Positions 10,575-18,679 of a DNA stretch of 24,793 nucleotides are shown in pieces; within the stretch, counting starts at the first letter, position 1, and each line of letters opens with the position of its first letter. Position numbers and translations under genes: made by a program. The stretch is from Coptodactyla brooksi (Eukaryota; Arthropoda; Insecta; Coleoptera; Scarabaeidae): contig JAWQRM010000285.1 in assembly GCA_033557675.1 (NCBI GenBank), positions 1 to 24,793 of the forward strand. The letters run 5' to 3'. The notes under the pieces were generated by a model that saw nothing but the letters and a program-made list of their open reading frames with translations, was not told the DNA's origin and made no database searches.

Positions 10575-10860
10575 GTGATGACTCTATTAAACGCTATTTA
10601 CATCAAACCAAAGAATATTCCATACGCTGGGCATATCCTGCCTACAGGAAAGGAACAAAGTATGAAAAGTATTGATCAGTATGTGCATGCGCTAAAACTG
10701 GTAGCGGAAAATTGTAAATTCAAAGTCGCCACCATAGCTAGCGAGCATAAAAACGAGTTATTCGAGAAGCTCTCGTAACTGGTATTAATTCGCAAAGGGT
10801 GCGTCTAAAAGAGTTTCGAAAAGAAAGCCAGTTTCATAAAGAAACAAAGAGATGATTTTC
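10575..10860 (+). pseudogene. retroelement gag fragment
   Basis: The frame from 10575 reads MMTLLNAIYIKPKNIPYAGH, then ILPTGKEQSMKSIDQYVHAL and KLVAENCKFKVATIASEHKN, and stops at 10778. The pattern (short ...KPKN..YA.H...T.KQ....SIDQYV..L..LA..C.F motif set) is that of the capsid-type gag found in insect Ty3/gypsy-type retrotransposons. After a one-base frame change it can be followed as VTGINSQRVRLKEFRKESQ to about 10840. No protease, reverse transcriptase or LTR was found nearby, and the SINE-like repeat begins at 10876, so this is an isolated broken fragment. An alternative is chance resemblance, since the piece is short. Confidence 0.5.
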
Positions 10861-10875
10861 TGAAGGGTTCGAAAG

Positions 10876-11325
10876 GACCCTCGGTTGCTCAAACATGGAG
10901 CACCTGACATGAAGGCAGAAAGTCGAAGGTTCGAATCCTGCTCGGAGGTCAATTTACGTTTCTGTTTCAACAAAAGGTTGAAAAATACTTATTTTATATA
11001 TGCAATAAGTATTTTAAAATTACATATTGCATACTTCTATGCCTTGTAGTATTGCTTATAACATTTTCCTTTAAATAAATTATTGTTTAAATGGTGGTTT
11101 TTGTAGTACACTTTTTTATTCATTTATCTTACCAAATATAATGTTAAGAATAACAATAACCTTTGGAAAATTATTGTTTTATATGTTGTTAATTGACGAC
11201 AGAACTAACATCTTGTTTAACACACTTTAGACGTTAAGCTTCACAATAACTAAGACTATTATAACCATGGAAATGTGTATTTGTTGCAAAGTTATCAGAA
11301 AGTACACAGAGAACGTAGGAATTTA
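10876..11325 (+). repeat. SINE-like repeat with tRNA-like head, copy 2
   Basis: The first 76 bases (10876-10951) fold partly as a tRNA: an acceptor pairing of GACCCTC with GGAGGTC (one mismatch), a perfect D stem GCTC/GAGC and a T arm with an exact B box GGTTCGAATCC (10928-10938). The anticodon stem is poor, and no U33 precedes a credible anticodon, so this is a tRNA-derived head and not a working tRNA. The body matches copy 1 (GCATATTGCATACTTCTATG, CTTGTTTAACACACTTTAGACG, CCATGGAAATGTGTATTTG). The foldback element begins right after it at 11332. RNA polymerase III transcription is inferred from the boxes only. Confidence 0.6.
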
Positions 11326-11331
11326 TCTACG

Positions 11332-12481
11332 AGGTGCGATCAGATATTAGTAATTCCTGGACTAACTCTGTACATCGAAAACACAAAATACTGCAGCCTG
11401 GTACCGATAGATAGCAGCTTACGATACTGTGTTGCAAATTACAGCGTGTTACATTGTTTAGTTGATTTGTTATGCACGTTTATGTTAAGGTGCAATATAA
11501 TTGCGCTGCGATTTTTACTATGGATAAAAAAGAACAGCGTGTGTGTGTGAAATTTTGTTTTAACTTACAAAAGACTGCAACTAAAACATTTAACAGTTTG
11601 AACTGTTAAATTGATATTTCAACTGTCAAATAAACGATTCAGCTGCCTAATTGTAGTTTCTACTGTCAAACTTTCGTTTTAACTGTCAAATTGGCGTTTC
11701 AAATGTCAAATAGGGCAAGTCAATTCAACGGCCAAATCGACGTTTTTGACGTCGACGTTTTTGAAATCGAAATTGACATTTGAACTGTCAAGTTGATGTT
11801 TCAGCTGTTAAATTGACGTTCAACTGTCAAAACTGACGTTTCAACTGTCAAATTAGCGCTTCAACTGTCAAGTTGACGATTTAACTGTCAAACTGGTGTT
11901 TCGACGATCCAAATGACGTTTTAAATGTCAAATTGACGTTTCGGCTGTCAAATTGACGTGTCTACTGTCAAATTCTCATTTTCACTGTCAAATTAACGTT
12001 TCAAATGTCAAACTGACAGTACAACTGTCAAATTAACGTTTCAAATGTCAAACTGACAGTACAACTGTCAAATTGATATTTCAACTGTCAAATTGACATT
12101 TCAAGTGATGTCAATTTGACATTTGAAACGAAAGTTTAATAGTAGAAACGTCAATATGGTAGCTGAATCGTTAATTTGGCAATTGAAATGTCAATTTAAC
12201 AGTTGAAATTGTTAAATGTTTCAGTTGCACTCTTTTGTAAGTTAACAAAATTTCACACACACACGCTGTTCTTTTTTTTCTATTCATCATAAAAATCGCA
12301 GCGCGACAAAATTGCACTTTCACACAAACGTCAATAACAAACCAACTAAACAATGGAACACGCTGTAACTTGCAACACAATGTCGGTGAGATATGTGCCT
12401 GCTGCCATCTATCGGTGCCAGTCTGCAGTATTTTGCGTTTTCGATGTACAGAGTTACTCCGAGAACTATTTGATCGCACCT
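11332..12481. mobile_element. foldback transposon with tandem-repeat arms
   Basis: The outer ends are long inverted repeats. AGGTGCGATCAGATATTAG (11332) reads inward as the reverse complement of the right end (TGATCGCACCT, 12471-12481). The match continues for roughly 260-280 bp through CTGTACATCGAAAAC, ATACTGCAG, GTGTTGCAA and GAACAGCGTGTGTGTGTGAA. Inside lies a 20-bp tandem array that reverses direction at about 12103. Long inverted arms made partly of short tandem repeats, with no coding region, is the architecture of foldback (FB-like) elements. The arms are unequal (about 770 and 380 bp). No convincing target-site duplication was seen. Open frames of 91, 102 and 68 codons in the arms are accidental. 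Confidence 0.85.
11585..12215. repeat. 20-bp tandem array with orientation switch
   Basis: The unit is of the form AACTGTCAAATTGACGTTTC, about 26 diverged copies from 11585 to about 12103 in one direction, then about five copies of the reverse complement to 12215. At the switch is a perfect hairpin, arms 12086-12099 and 12108-12121 (TGTCAAATTGACAT and its complement) with an 8-base loop. Locally the period doubles: AACGTTTCAAATGTCAAACT with GACAGTACAACTGTCAAATT occurs twice (about 11995-12075). Confidence 0.92.
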
Positions 12482-12540
12482 AGTATTTTAATCAATAATG
12501 GTTTCCCTAAAAATCTTCTTAATAAGTTACTTTTTTTGTA

Positions 12541-12559
12541 TTATAAAGTTGCTTTATAA
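12541..12559. repeat. short perfect hairpin
   Basis: TTATAAAG and CTTTATAA are separated by TTG. It lies just outside the foldback element and just before the Penelope-like left edge. Confidence 0.6.
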
Positions 12560-12582
12560 TAATTTACAAAACAGAGTAATTA

Positions 12583-13500
12583 CTGACATTTCGGCCCCCC
12601 ACAGCAAATGATCTATAAGGAGTTTCCGTTTATATCAGGTCTGTTTACTACGATATCTAAAATTTTTAATACATTTTTAATGATGGTCGGCAATTATTTC
12701 ACAAAATGAAAGCAAAAACTCCCATTGAAAGGATGTCAAGTGTGGTATACTGCATCAATTGCGAGGATTGTGAGTCCAATTATGTTGGTCAAACTAAGGG
12801 TTGGCTATGCAACCGAATTAATTTAACCGGCATTGTTTAAATATCATGAACAATAAACCGATTATTGCTTTGTCTCATTGTCAACATGCACTTAAGAATA
12901 AACACAATATGAATTTTGATGATTTTGTTTAAGAAGGATTTATTGAGAGAAAGGTTGTTTTTCGAAATGATAGGTATTAACACTACTCCTAACATCATGA
13001 ATATACGGTCAGACAAATTATCTTATTATTGTTTACAGTTTTTTGCTTAATTTAGGTAAATACAGAAATAATCAAATCAATATTAGTAGAGATATAAGTA
13101 ATGTGAGCGAATTGACATTTTAGTTGTTATAATATCGATTCCAAATTTAAAAAAAACAAATTCTTTGTTTTTGGTGGTTTCAGTTTAGTTTCCGGGTTAT
13201 GCCGGCAACCATGCGTAGTTTCAGTTTAGTTTCCGGGTATGCCGGCAACCATAATATTGTACTTTTTGACTTACGGCGTTCCCTTGCCAATTAGTGTTTT
13301 TTGATTGTTAGTTTAAGTTTATTATGTTAATCTGTTTTTGTTGCGATAGTAATAATATTTGTACAGATTAGACCGATTATTAAGTAAGATGCGCACTTTC
13401 AATTGTTAATCATTTACTTATTCGCATGCGGTTTGTAGCCCATGAAGAAGGGGCGAAATATTGGCTTAATAAAAGGGTAATTTAATAAAAAAGAAACCTC
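12583..13500 (+). mobile_element. Penelope-like element relic with GIY-YIG piece
   Basis: At 12742-12819 the plus strand reads VVYCINCEDCESNYVGQTKG then WLCNRI, the start of the GIY-YIG nuclease of Penelope-like retroelements, with the paired Cys of the CX2-3C insert and the YVGQT core. After a frame change LSHCQHALKNKHNMNFDDF (about 12870-12930) and FIERKVVFRNDR follow, as in the C-terminus of that domain. The reverse transcriptase part is missing. The edges carry TGACATTTCGGCCCC (12583 onward) and, inverted, GGGGCGAAATATTGGCT (13450 onward), the palindromic terminal arrangement typical of these elements. A 32-base piece is duplicated at about 13180-13250 (CAGTTTAGTTTCCGGGT...GCCGGCAACCAT twice). 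The relic is dead. Confidence 0.75.
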
Positions 13501-13925
13501 GTTTGCTCACAAAACCCAATATCCATCTTATTATAGTTGTTTGTTTCACGAGCAAAAAAGTTCCTCAGATTGTTTATTATTTATGTTACAACAATGCAGT
13601 TATATTTTCAGAACAGACAAGAGTAGTAGACCTGTGACCAGCTATTAAATAGTGAGTGTAAATTATTTTATACATTCCCAAATGTTAATAAAACGTTTGA
13701 TTTTTTACAGTGCCTTTCCAATTCCCCGTCTGTTCTTTAGGCATTGGTTCCGTCGTAGACGTTGACGAATGCCATTAAATCTTAAGTCATTTCCCTGAGG
13801 CAACTTGTACAACGGCACCTTCTTCAACAACAGTTGTCCAAGTTGCTTCACAACAATCCAGTTCAATATCACCTCCTAAGTATACTAATACTAATTTCTG
13901 ACCACCTATGTATAATCTCATCCCC
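13501..13925. other. unassigned stretch before the decayed coding region
   Basis: This stretch holds an AATAAA (about 13687), a pyrimidine run ending TTTTTTACAG (about 13702-13711) and TGGTTCCGTCGTAGACG (13746 onward). This could be the tail of an LTR followed by a primer-binding site, but no matching second LTR was found. It is otherwise featureless. Confidence 0.3.
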
Positions 13926-13929
13926 TGAG

Positions 13930-14720
13930 GTTGCATTATGTGATCGTCCTGAGGCGTTCACGGTGCACTTCACCCGTTCCCAATAACCCACCTGCTTATA
14001 TTAATAGGCAGGATCGTTTTAGTAAATTTGGTGTATCCCCCTTATGTTCACTTTAAAAAGATCGTCGTTTCATAAAAGGTACTAACTTTAGAGCGGAAGA
14101 GGATGAGCTTGCCGGGGAAACAACCATTCCTAACAGCAACAGCACCTCGTGTCAGATGTTGCAGCAAGATAGTATTGTTAGAGATAGTTGTTTTCGGGAA
14201 TCCATCTTGAAATCTAATGTAAAGGTGGTATTACCTTTACATTAGACCGTCGATATCGACGACGTCAGCTCCTAAAACCAAAGTCACTCCCAATATCCTT
14301 CAAAATATCCCTATACAGGTCATGCACCAATTACTACAGGGCATGCGCTAATTCCTACAGATCATGCGTACCCCTCCTGCAATATGCCTCCAACGTTAAA
14401 CAATGGTTCCAAGCTAGTAGCAGTTGATGTTGGAGATACACAAACTATATATTCGAACTACATTCTTCTCCAAAACGCTAAAAATTATTTTGATAATGAA
14501 GTTTTACCTAACTTTTCCGTATTCTATACCAACCTTCGCCAAATGCTTATTAACGAAGATTAAAATTAAATTCTTTACAACACACTTTTAATTCTCTTCG
14601 GCCACTAACCCACGATCCTGACATAGGCACTATAATTTCTGCTCTAACAAGCAAAATAAAAAAGGTCAAATCCTTTCTATACCGTTTGCATGGCTTAATA
14701 CCTACTTTTTATTCTTTATA
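13930..14720 (+). pseudogene. decayed coding stretch, protein not recognised
   Basis: One reading frame of the plus strand stays protein-like from about 13950 to 14562 with only a few stops. It gives NNPPAYINRQDRFSKFGVSP, a stop at 14054, KDRRFIKGTNFRAEEDELAG, FRESILKSNVKVVLPLH, stops at 14243 and 14273, then KYPYTGHAPITTGHALIPT (a short GHA repeat), GSKLVAVDVGDTQTIYSNYI and NYFDNEVLPNFSVFYTNLRQ to 14562. A shifted frame continues as NSLQHTFNSLRPLTHDPDIG and ISALTSKIKKVKSFLYRLHG to about 14720. The composition (Pro/Ser/Asn-rich start, helical tail) would fit a gag-like or ORF1-like protein of a mobile element, or an inserted viral gene, but no family was recognised and none is claimed. Confidence 0.5.
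14213..14261. repeat. perfect hairpin followed by perfect palindrome
   Basis: Arms TCTAATGTAAAGGT (14213-14226) and ACCTTTACATTAGA (14233-14246) enclose a six-base loop. The palindrome CGTCGATATCGACG follows directly at 14248-14261. The pair lies in the decayed coding stretch, at the point where the frame acquires two stops. Confidence 0.8.
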
Positions 14721-14869
14721 TCTCATTCTTTGCACATAATTTTTCCAGTATCCTTATTATTTAATGATATCCTTTATTCATATACTTTCTTCAGAAGCTG
14801 GTAGCATAGGATTTTTATTTATTTATAACGTATTTATAATGTATTTATTTATTTATAACAAAAGCGAAA

Positions 14870-15066
14870 GCTTTTGGTCTTACAACCGTCAATCATGCTG
14901 TGGAAAAAAAAACCCAAAAGGAGTAAAAAATATGTAATTGATAAATATATAAGCATATTAGGTTATAAAAGAGTTGTTAAAAGAGGTGGGTTGGTGTACA
15001 AAAAAAGATGTACACGTTTAAGTCATTTTACCATAGGATGTATCCAGAAGTAAAAACAAAATAACG
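14870..15066. repeat. 200-bp repeat, copy 1
   Basis: It starts AAGCGAAAGCTTTTGGTCTTAC and runs through CAACCGTCAATCATGCTGTG, AATTGATAAATATATAAGCA and GGTTGGTGTAC to CATTTTACCATAGGATGTA and AAAAACAAAATA. It matches 15340-15550 with many substitutions and a few gaps. Confidence 0.75.
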
Positions 15067-15339
15067 TCAGCTAAGGACGATAAACGGTACGTTATGGATC
15101 ATCAGTGTCACTCATTAGCTTGGAGGAGTCAACTCATAGTATCGGAAAACGATTACATATTGTATAAATTTCTTGCAATGCTCACAGAAGATCCATGCCG
15201 AAGTATTATCAACGATTGGATAACCCAATTTCTTTACTCATAGAAAACCAACTTCAATAGTATTATAAAGTATTAATATAATATTAGTATTAATAGTACA
15301 CATTTATATACTTATAGGGTATTTATTTTATTATTAAGT

Positions 15340-15550
15340 TATGGTGTGAAAGTTTATTGTCTCACAACTGTCAATGATGCTGTGAAAAAAAAGCGATAGG
15401 AGTAAAAAAATACATAATTGATAAATATTTAAGCATATCAAATTATAAAAGATTTGTGAAAACAGGTGGATTGGTGTAGGTACAAAAAAGATATACACGT
15501 TTTAAGTCATCTTACCATAGGATGTACACATAGTTAAAAACAAAATAGTG
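15340..15550. repeat. 200-bp repeat, copy 2
   Basis: This is the second copy of the repeat at 14870-15066, about 470 bp downstream in the same direction. Its end abuts the transposase tail on the minus strand (15512 onward), so the repeat may be the terminal region of a mariner-type element. Confidence 0.75.
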
Positions 15551-15730
15551 TATAGAGTATACATCTTTGTGTGGACATTCCTGTAGTCTCTTAGTCAAAT
15601 TGTGCATGATTCGACGTAACATTTCAAGAAGAATTTCGATGATTGCTTCTTGGATCTTGGCGTTTAGTTCTTCTGTCGTATCAGGCCAACTGTACCTTGA
15701 TTTAAAATGATTCCAAGATCTAAGAAGCAA
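15512..15730 (-). pseudogene. Tc/mariner-type transposase C-terminal fragment
   Basis: The minus strand gives WNHFKSRYSWPDTTEELNAK, IQEAIIEILLEMLRRIMHNL and TKRLQECPHKDVYSIHYFVF. The order (short loop after the last catalytic acid, TxEELxxxI, MLxRxMxNLxxRLxEC) is that of the C-terminal end of many insect Tc/mariner-type transposases. The DDE core is absent. The 3' half is the left arm of an 84-bp inverted repeat with the plus-strand fragment at 15713. Confidence 0.7.
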
Positions 15731-15796
15731 TCACCGAAATTCTTCTTGAAATGTTGTGTCAAACTACACACAATTTCACTAAGAGACTGCAGGAAT
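15577..15796. repeat. 84-bp inverted repeat of transposase tail
   Basis: Arms 15577-15660 and 15713-15796 are reverse complements with about eleven mismatches and no gaps by eye, separated by 52 bases. Each arm encodes the same protein segment on opposite strands (EILLEMLRRIMHNLTKRLQE and EILLEMLCQTTHNFTKRLQE). Confidence 0.88.
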
Positions 15797-15838
15797 ATCT
15801 GCGCAGAGATAGTGTTCACCTGCAAGATATCACATTAA
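15713..15838 (+). pseudogene. second transposase C-terminal fragment, inverted
   Basis: The plus strand reads EAITEILLEMLCQTTHNFTK then RLQEYLRRDSVHLQDITLTL, after an in-frame TAA. It is homologous to the minus-strand fragment at 15512-15730 and diverges from it. It has no start and no catalytic core. Confidence 0.65.
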
Positions 15839-16330
15839 CTTTATTATGTAAGTATTTCAGTGAACCGTACCTTGTACTTACAGAATCTATACCTACGTTA
15901 AAACTTATTCTTGCCAGGTGACACGTGTGTCAATAAAACAACAGAATAACAGGTGTGCAATACCAATCTCTACCATACACTATGCAATTACACTACCACA
16001 ATACAATTCCAATCTCTAATAACACTAATGCAAATTGTAAAGAATACCTTATCGAAATTGCGTTAAAGGATCATACAGAAGACGAGTTGCCTGGTTTGAT
16101 TTGACACCACCTTGCGAATTTCTTTTGATAAATTTGAAACCTCTGAAAAATGGGGAAATTTGAGTCCAAACACGATGAGGGTATCTCCAAAGATAACGAA
16201 ACTGAAGATATATTCTGGTTTTCAGGTAATCTCAGCATTTTTAAACATTAATAAAATTGCTTTAATTTGAGCAGAAACTCGGTAGGTTTATTTCAAAAAA
16301 ACAACGGAATAGTCAATGTCATGGTCACTT
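15839..16330. other. unassigned AT-rich stretch
   Basis: No gene was seen. A short direct repeat of the CAATACCAATCTCTA / CAATTCCAATCTCTA type (about 15959 and 16003) is present, but nothing larger. Confidence 0.45.
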
Positions 16331-16332
16331 AA

Positions 16333-16660
16333 AGGTGATACACCAAAGATGGTGTATCACATAAGGTCATCACCTAATGAGAGCATTAGGTAATAATTGT
16401 TCTTTGTAGGGCCAACATCTATACTTATATAAGGTGGAAATGATCTAAATGCTATAATTATGCTCTCGAGGCGAACATCTGTACTTAAGCGTAATGTGAA
16501 ATTTACTGAAATGTTATCCAAAGCCATCCAAGCCAAGTGGGATAGTGTTGGAATAACTTTAACTATTTAACGACACCATATGACCTAATGCTATCATGCT
16601 TTCATTATTTGCAAGATCAACATTTACACTTATATAAGGCTAAAGAGATGATGTTGGAAC
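16333..16660. repeat. hairpin-rich repeat cluster (MITE-like)
   Basis: Two neighbouring hairpins are seen: GTGATACACC/GGTGTATCAC (about 16337-16361) and ACCTAATG/CATTAGGT (about 16372-16391). Around them are three diverged copies of CAACATCTATACTTATATAAGG (about 16412, 16473 and 16618). No ORF is present. Confidence 0.6.
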
Positions 16661-16663
16661 ACT

Positions 16664-16866
16664 TTCAAGGTCATCTGAGTGACAAAGGTTAAGGAGATGA
16701 TTCACTCAGGTGGCCTTAAATAAGTCAATTCCAGGACCTCCCCCCCCAGAACAAGATCAATGTCATTCAGGTGATCTGGCCTTGACCTTGTTCTAGGAGG
16801 AGATTCTGGTGACTGACCTTGACGTTGTTCTGAAAGGGGGGTTGTTCTGGAATTCGCTTATACCTA
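16664..16866. mobile_element. MITE-like nested inverted repeats
   Basis: AAGTCAATTCCAGGACCTCC (16720 onward) pairs with the right end GGGGTTGTTCTGGAATTCGC (16838-16857). Inside, CCAGAACAAGATCAATGTC and TGACCTTGACCTTGTTCT-type blocks are also complementary. Just left, CATCTGAGTGAC and GATTCACTCAGGTGGCC form a further imperfect hairpin. This is a small non-autonomous DNA element or a pair of nested ones; the family is not recognised. Confidence 0.6.
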
Positions 16867-16868
16867 CT

Positions 16869-17090
16869 ACTTAGATTTAATAAAAACAGAGGGCTAATAC
16901 CGTTTAGACCTCTGTGTGACTTAATGGGCTAGAAAAGGTAGAATTAAGTGGGTAAAATTATATGGGTTGGCAATTTCTATGGTCCTAGAAACGGGGATGG
17001 AAAATGCTGTACGGGGAGGTAGAGCAACACTTAATTGCCTTCCTATTGGTTGGGCTTGAGCAATTATGGACCAGCAAAGGGTATATGCCT
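16869..17090. repeat. dispersed repeat, copy 1
   Basis: It shares block order with 17970-18190: an ACAGAGGGCT...AGACCTCTGT hairpin, TGGGTTGGCAATTT, TCCTAGAAACGGGGATGG, GGAGGTAGAGCAACACT, CTTCCTATTGGTTGGGCTTG and AGCAATTATGGACCAGC. The 89-codon minus-strand frame across it is accidental. Confidence 0.75.
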
Positions 17091-17969
17091 TTCGTCGTTT
17101 ATAGCACTTTTTTATGAGTATGAGTAATATGGTGTAGGTATGTCGATCTTTGATACAAAAATAGCTAATAGCGATAATTTTATGAATCAATTAAATTTAG
17201 ATTTCTCATTAAGTTCACGTACGATATAGAAACCGTTATATTAACGAGATAGAACGCTATGTTTTCTAGATACGTTAGTTCTTAGAACAATAATAAACTA
17301 GAATTTGACGTAGCTCTATAGAAAACACGCCGCTACAAGTAGATCTATTTCTGTTGATTCCGCTCAATCTGCCTAACATAAGATGGCTAGTTTACATTTT
17401 CTAGTTCACGATTTAGTTACTTATGCTTATGTTTTCTTGTTTGCTTCGTCTTACATATTACCGGTACGAAGTTTCTCGATGCGCACTCTTTATTTTTAGA
17501 TCTAATTAGTTTTAGTTTAGTTAATTTCACACTTAATTCAAATAGATTCAGTAACAGCAAAGAGAGGGATCGCATAAGAAATATAGTGACTATTAACGAA
17601 TATGACAAATTTGGTACAAAACAACGAACTGCAAAATATTTTCGCTGCCCTTCTCCCAATTCACTAGAGGTTACCCTAAGATTTTTAATAAAGTAGACAC
17701 AACATAGTTTTTCACTCCAGTAACACATTAAAAACATTGTTCGGCAATCTAAAAGATAAAATAAATATGAGATAAACTAGAAGGTCTACACAGACAAAGA
17801 GCGCATAGCTCACTTAAAGCACGGCCGTACGGACAAATCTAGCACAGTCAAACATGCTTTTAATAGCAGCCATACGATTAACGTAAACAACGTGAAACTA
17901 CTTACAAATGGACCCAACAATAAATTCTTGGTTACATTGAAAGTTTATATATTATCAAATATAAGAATA
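17091..17969. other. unassigned stretch between the two dispersed repeats
   Basis: The composition is less AT-biased than its surroundings. A minus-strand open frame of 106 codons (17417-17737) has no recognisable domain and no homologue-like pattern. The stretch could be unique intron, or the inside of an element bounded by the two repeats, but no transposase or reverse-transcriptase motif was seen. Confidence 0.4.
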
Positions 17970-18190
17970 GACTCAATAAAGACAGAGGACCAATATTGTT
18001 CAGCCCTCTGTATAGCTTATTACATTAATTAAGGTTAAATTAAAGGAAGTTCCACGGGTTGGTAATTTGTGAAGGACATGCATTATTTTATCCTAGAAAC
18101 CGGGCCGAGAACCGTTGTATGGAGGAGGTAGGACAACACTCAACTATTTTCCTATTTGTTGTGCTTGAGCAATTATGGAGCAGTTAAAAA
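17970..18190. repeat. dispersed repeat, copy 2
   Basis: This is the second copy of 16869-17090, in the same direction about 1.1 kb away: ACAGAGGACC...CAGCCCTCTGT hairpin, ACGGGTTGGTAATTT, TCCTAGAAACCGGGCCGAG, GGAGGTAGGACAACACT, TTTTCCTATTTGTTGTGCTTG, AGCAATTATGGAGCAG. The copies diverge by many substitutions and an internal length difference. Confidence 0.75.
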
Positions 18191-18464
18191 TGGATTAGTA
18201 ATCTGTCGATGAACGTGGCGTTTTTATTTGTGAGTGTATTGCTCTGTGCAATTTCAGTGTTACATCTTATCACAAGAGATCAATTGAGGCGAAAAGTCAA
18301 AGGAATATAATTCTCAATCGGAGGGTATTGTGTAAGTATATACCCAAAAATTAACGTATATAACTATTTCCAGACAATTTTTCCACATAAAAATAAAACA
18401 TAATTTAAAAACCGCGTCGCAGTTGCTAGCAACCATAAAGAGAATCTGAAATGTAGGTGACGAT

Positions 18465-18676
18465 GTACAGGGCTTTCAGAAATGTCCAAGTCTCACGTGA
18501 TCAAAGGCGGATTCCTGTTCTAAGAATTTGTTTATCGCAGTTTGGTATTGTAATATTTTTGTGGATGTTACTAAAAAGAAACCAGATCTTAACATTTCAA
18601 ACAGCCATTCGTGATTAGGCAGTTGCCTAATCAGCTGCGGTCACGTGAGGCTTGGACATTTCTGAAAGGTCTATAC
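18465..18676. mobile_element. MITE, about 210 bp, with mariner-like ends
   Basis: The left end GTACAGGGCTTTCAGAAATG (TCCAAG TCTCACGTGA follows) and the right end, read as its complement GTATAGACCTTTCAGAAATG (TCCAAG CCTCACGTGA), are inverted repeats of about 38 bp. A TA dinucleotide borders each side, as for Tc/mariner insertions. Near the right end is a perfect palindrome TTAGGCAGTTGCCTAA (18616-18631). There is no coding region; a 64-codon frame overlapping it is accidental. Confidence 0.78.
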
Positions 18677-18679
18677 AAA

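Noticed and set aside
10876..10951. A functional tRNA gene.
   Set aside because: The acceptor and anticodon stems are mismatched and no U33-anticodon arrangement fits, and the same head occurs degraded at about 9360-9430 as part of a longer repeat.
11275..11550. Open frame of 91 codons on the plus strand.
   Set aside because: It lies in the foldback arm; the right arm contains the mirror image (12171-12479), so both frames are by-products of the inverted repeat.
11585..12215. A CRISPR array, from the many short repeats.
   Set aside because: The units are contiguous with no unique spacers, they diverge, and they invert at the centre; the context is an insect intron.
13680..13760. LTR end plus primer-binding site (AATAAA, pyrimidine run, TGGTTCCGTCG).
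   Set aside because: No second copy of the putative LTR was found and the tRNA match could not be named, so it is recorded only as a possibility.
17255..17290. A possible eag first exon: minus strand reads TYLENIA, faintly like the start of the channel.
   Set aside because: The resemblance covers only a few residues, is followed by unrelated sequence, and has no methionine or splice donor in the right phase.
17417..17737. Open frame of 106 codons on the minus strand.
   Set aside because: There is no recognisable domain, no protein-like pattern and no splice context.
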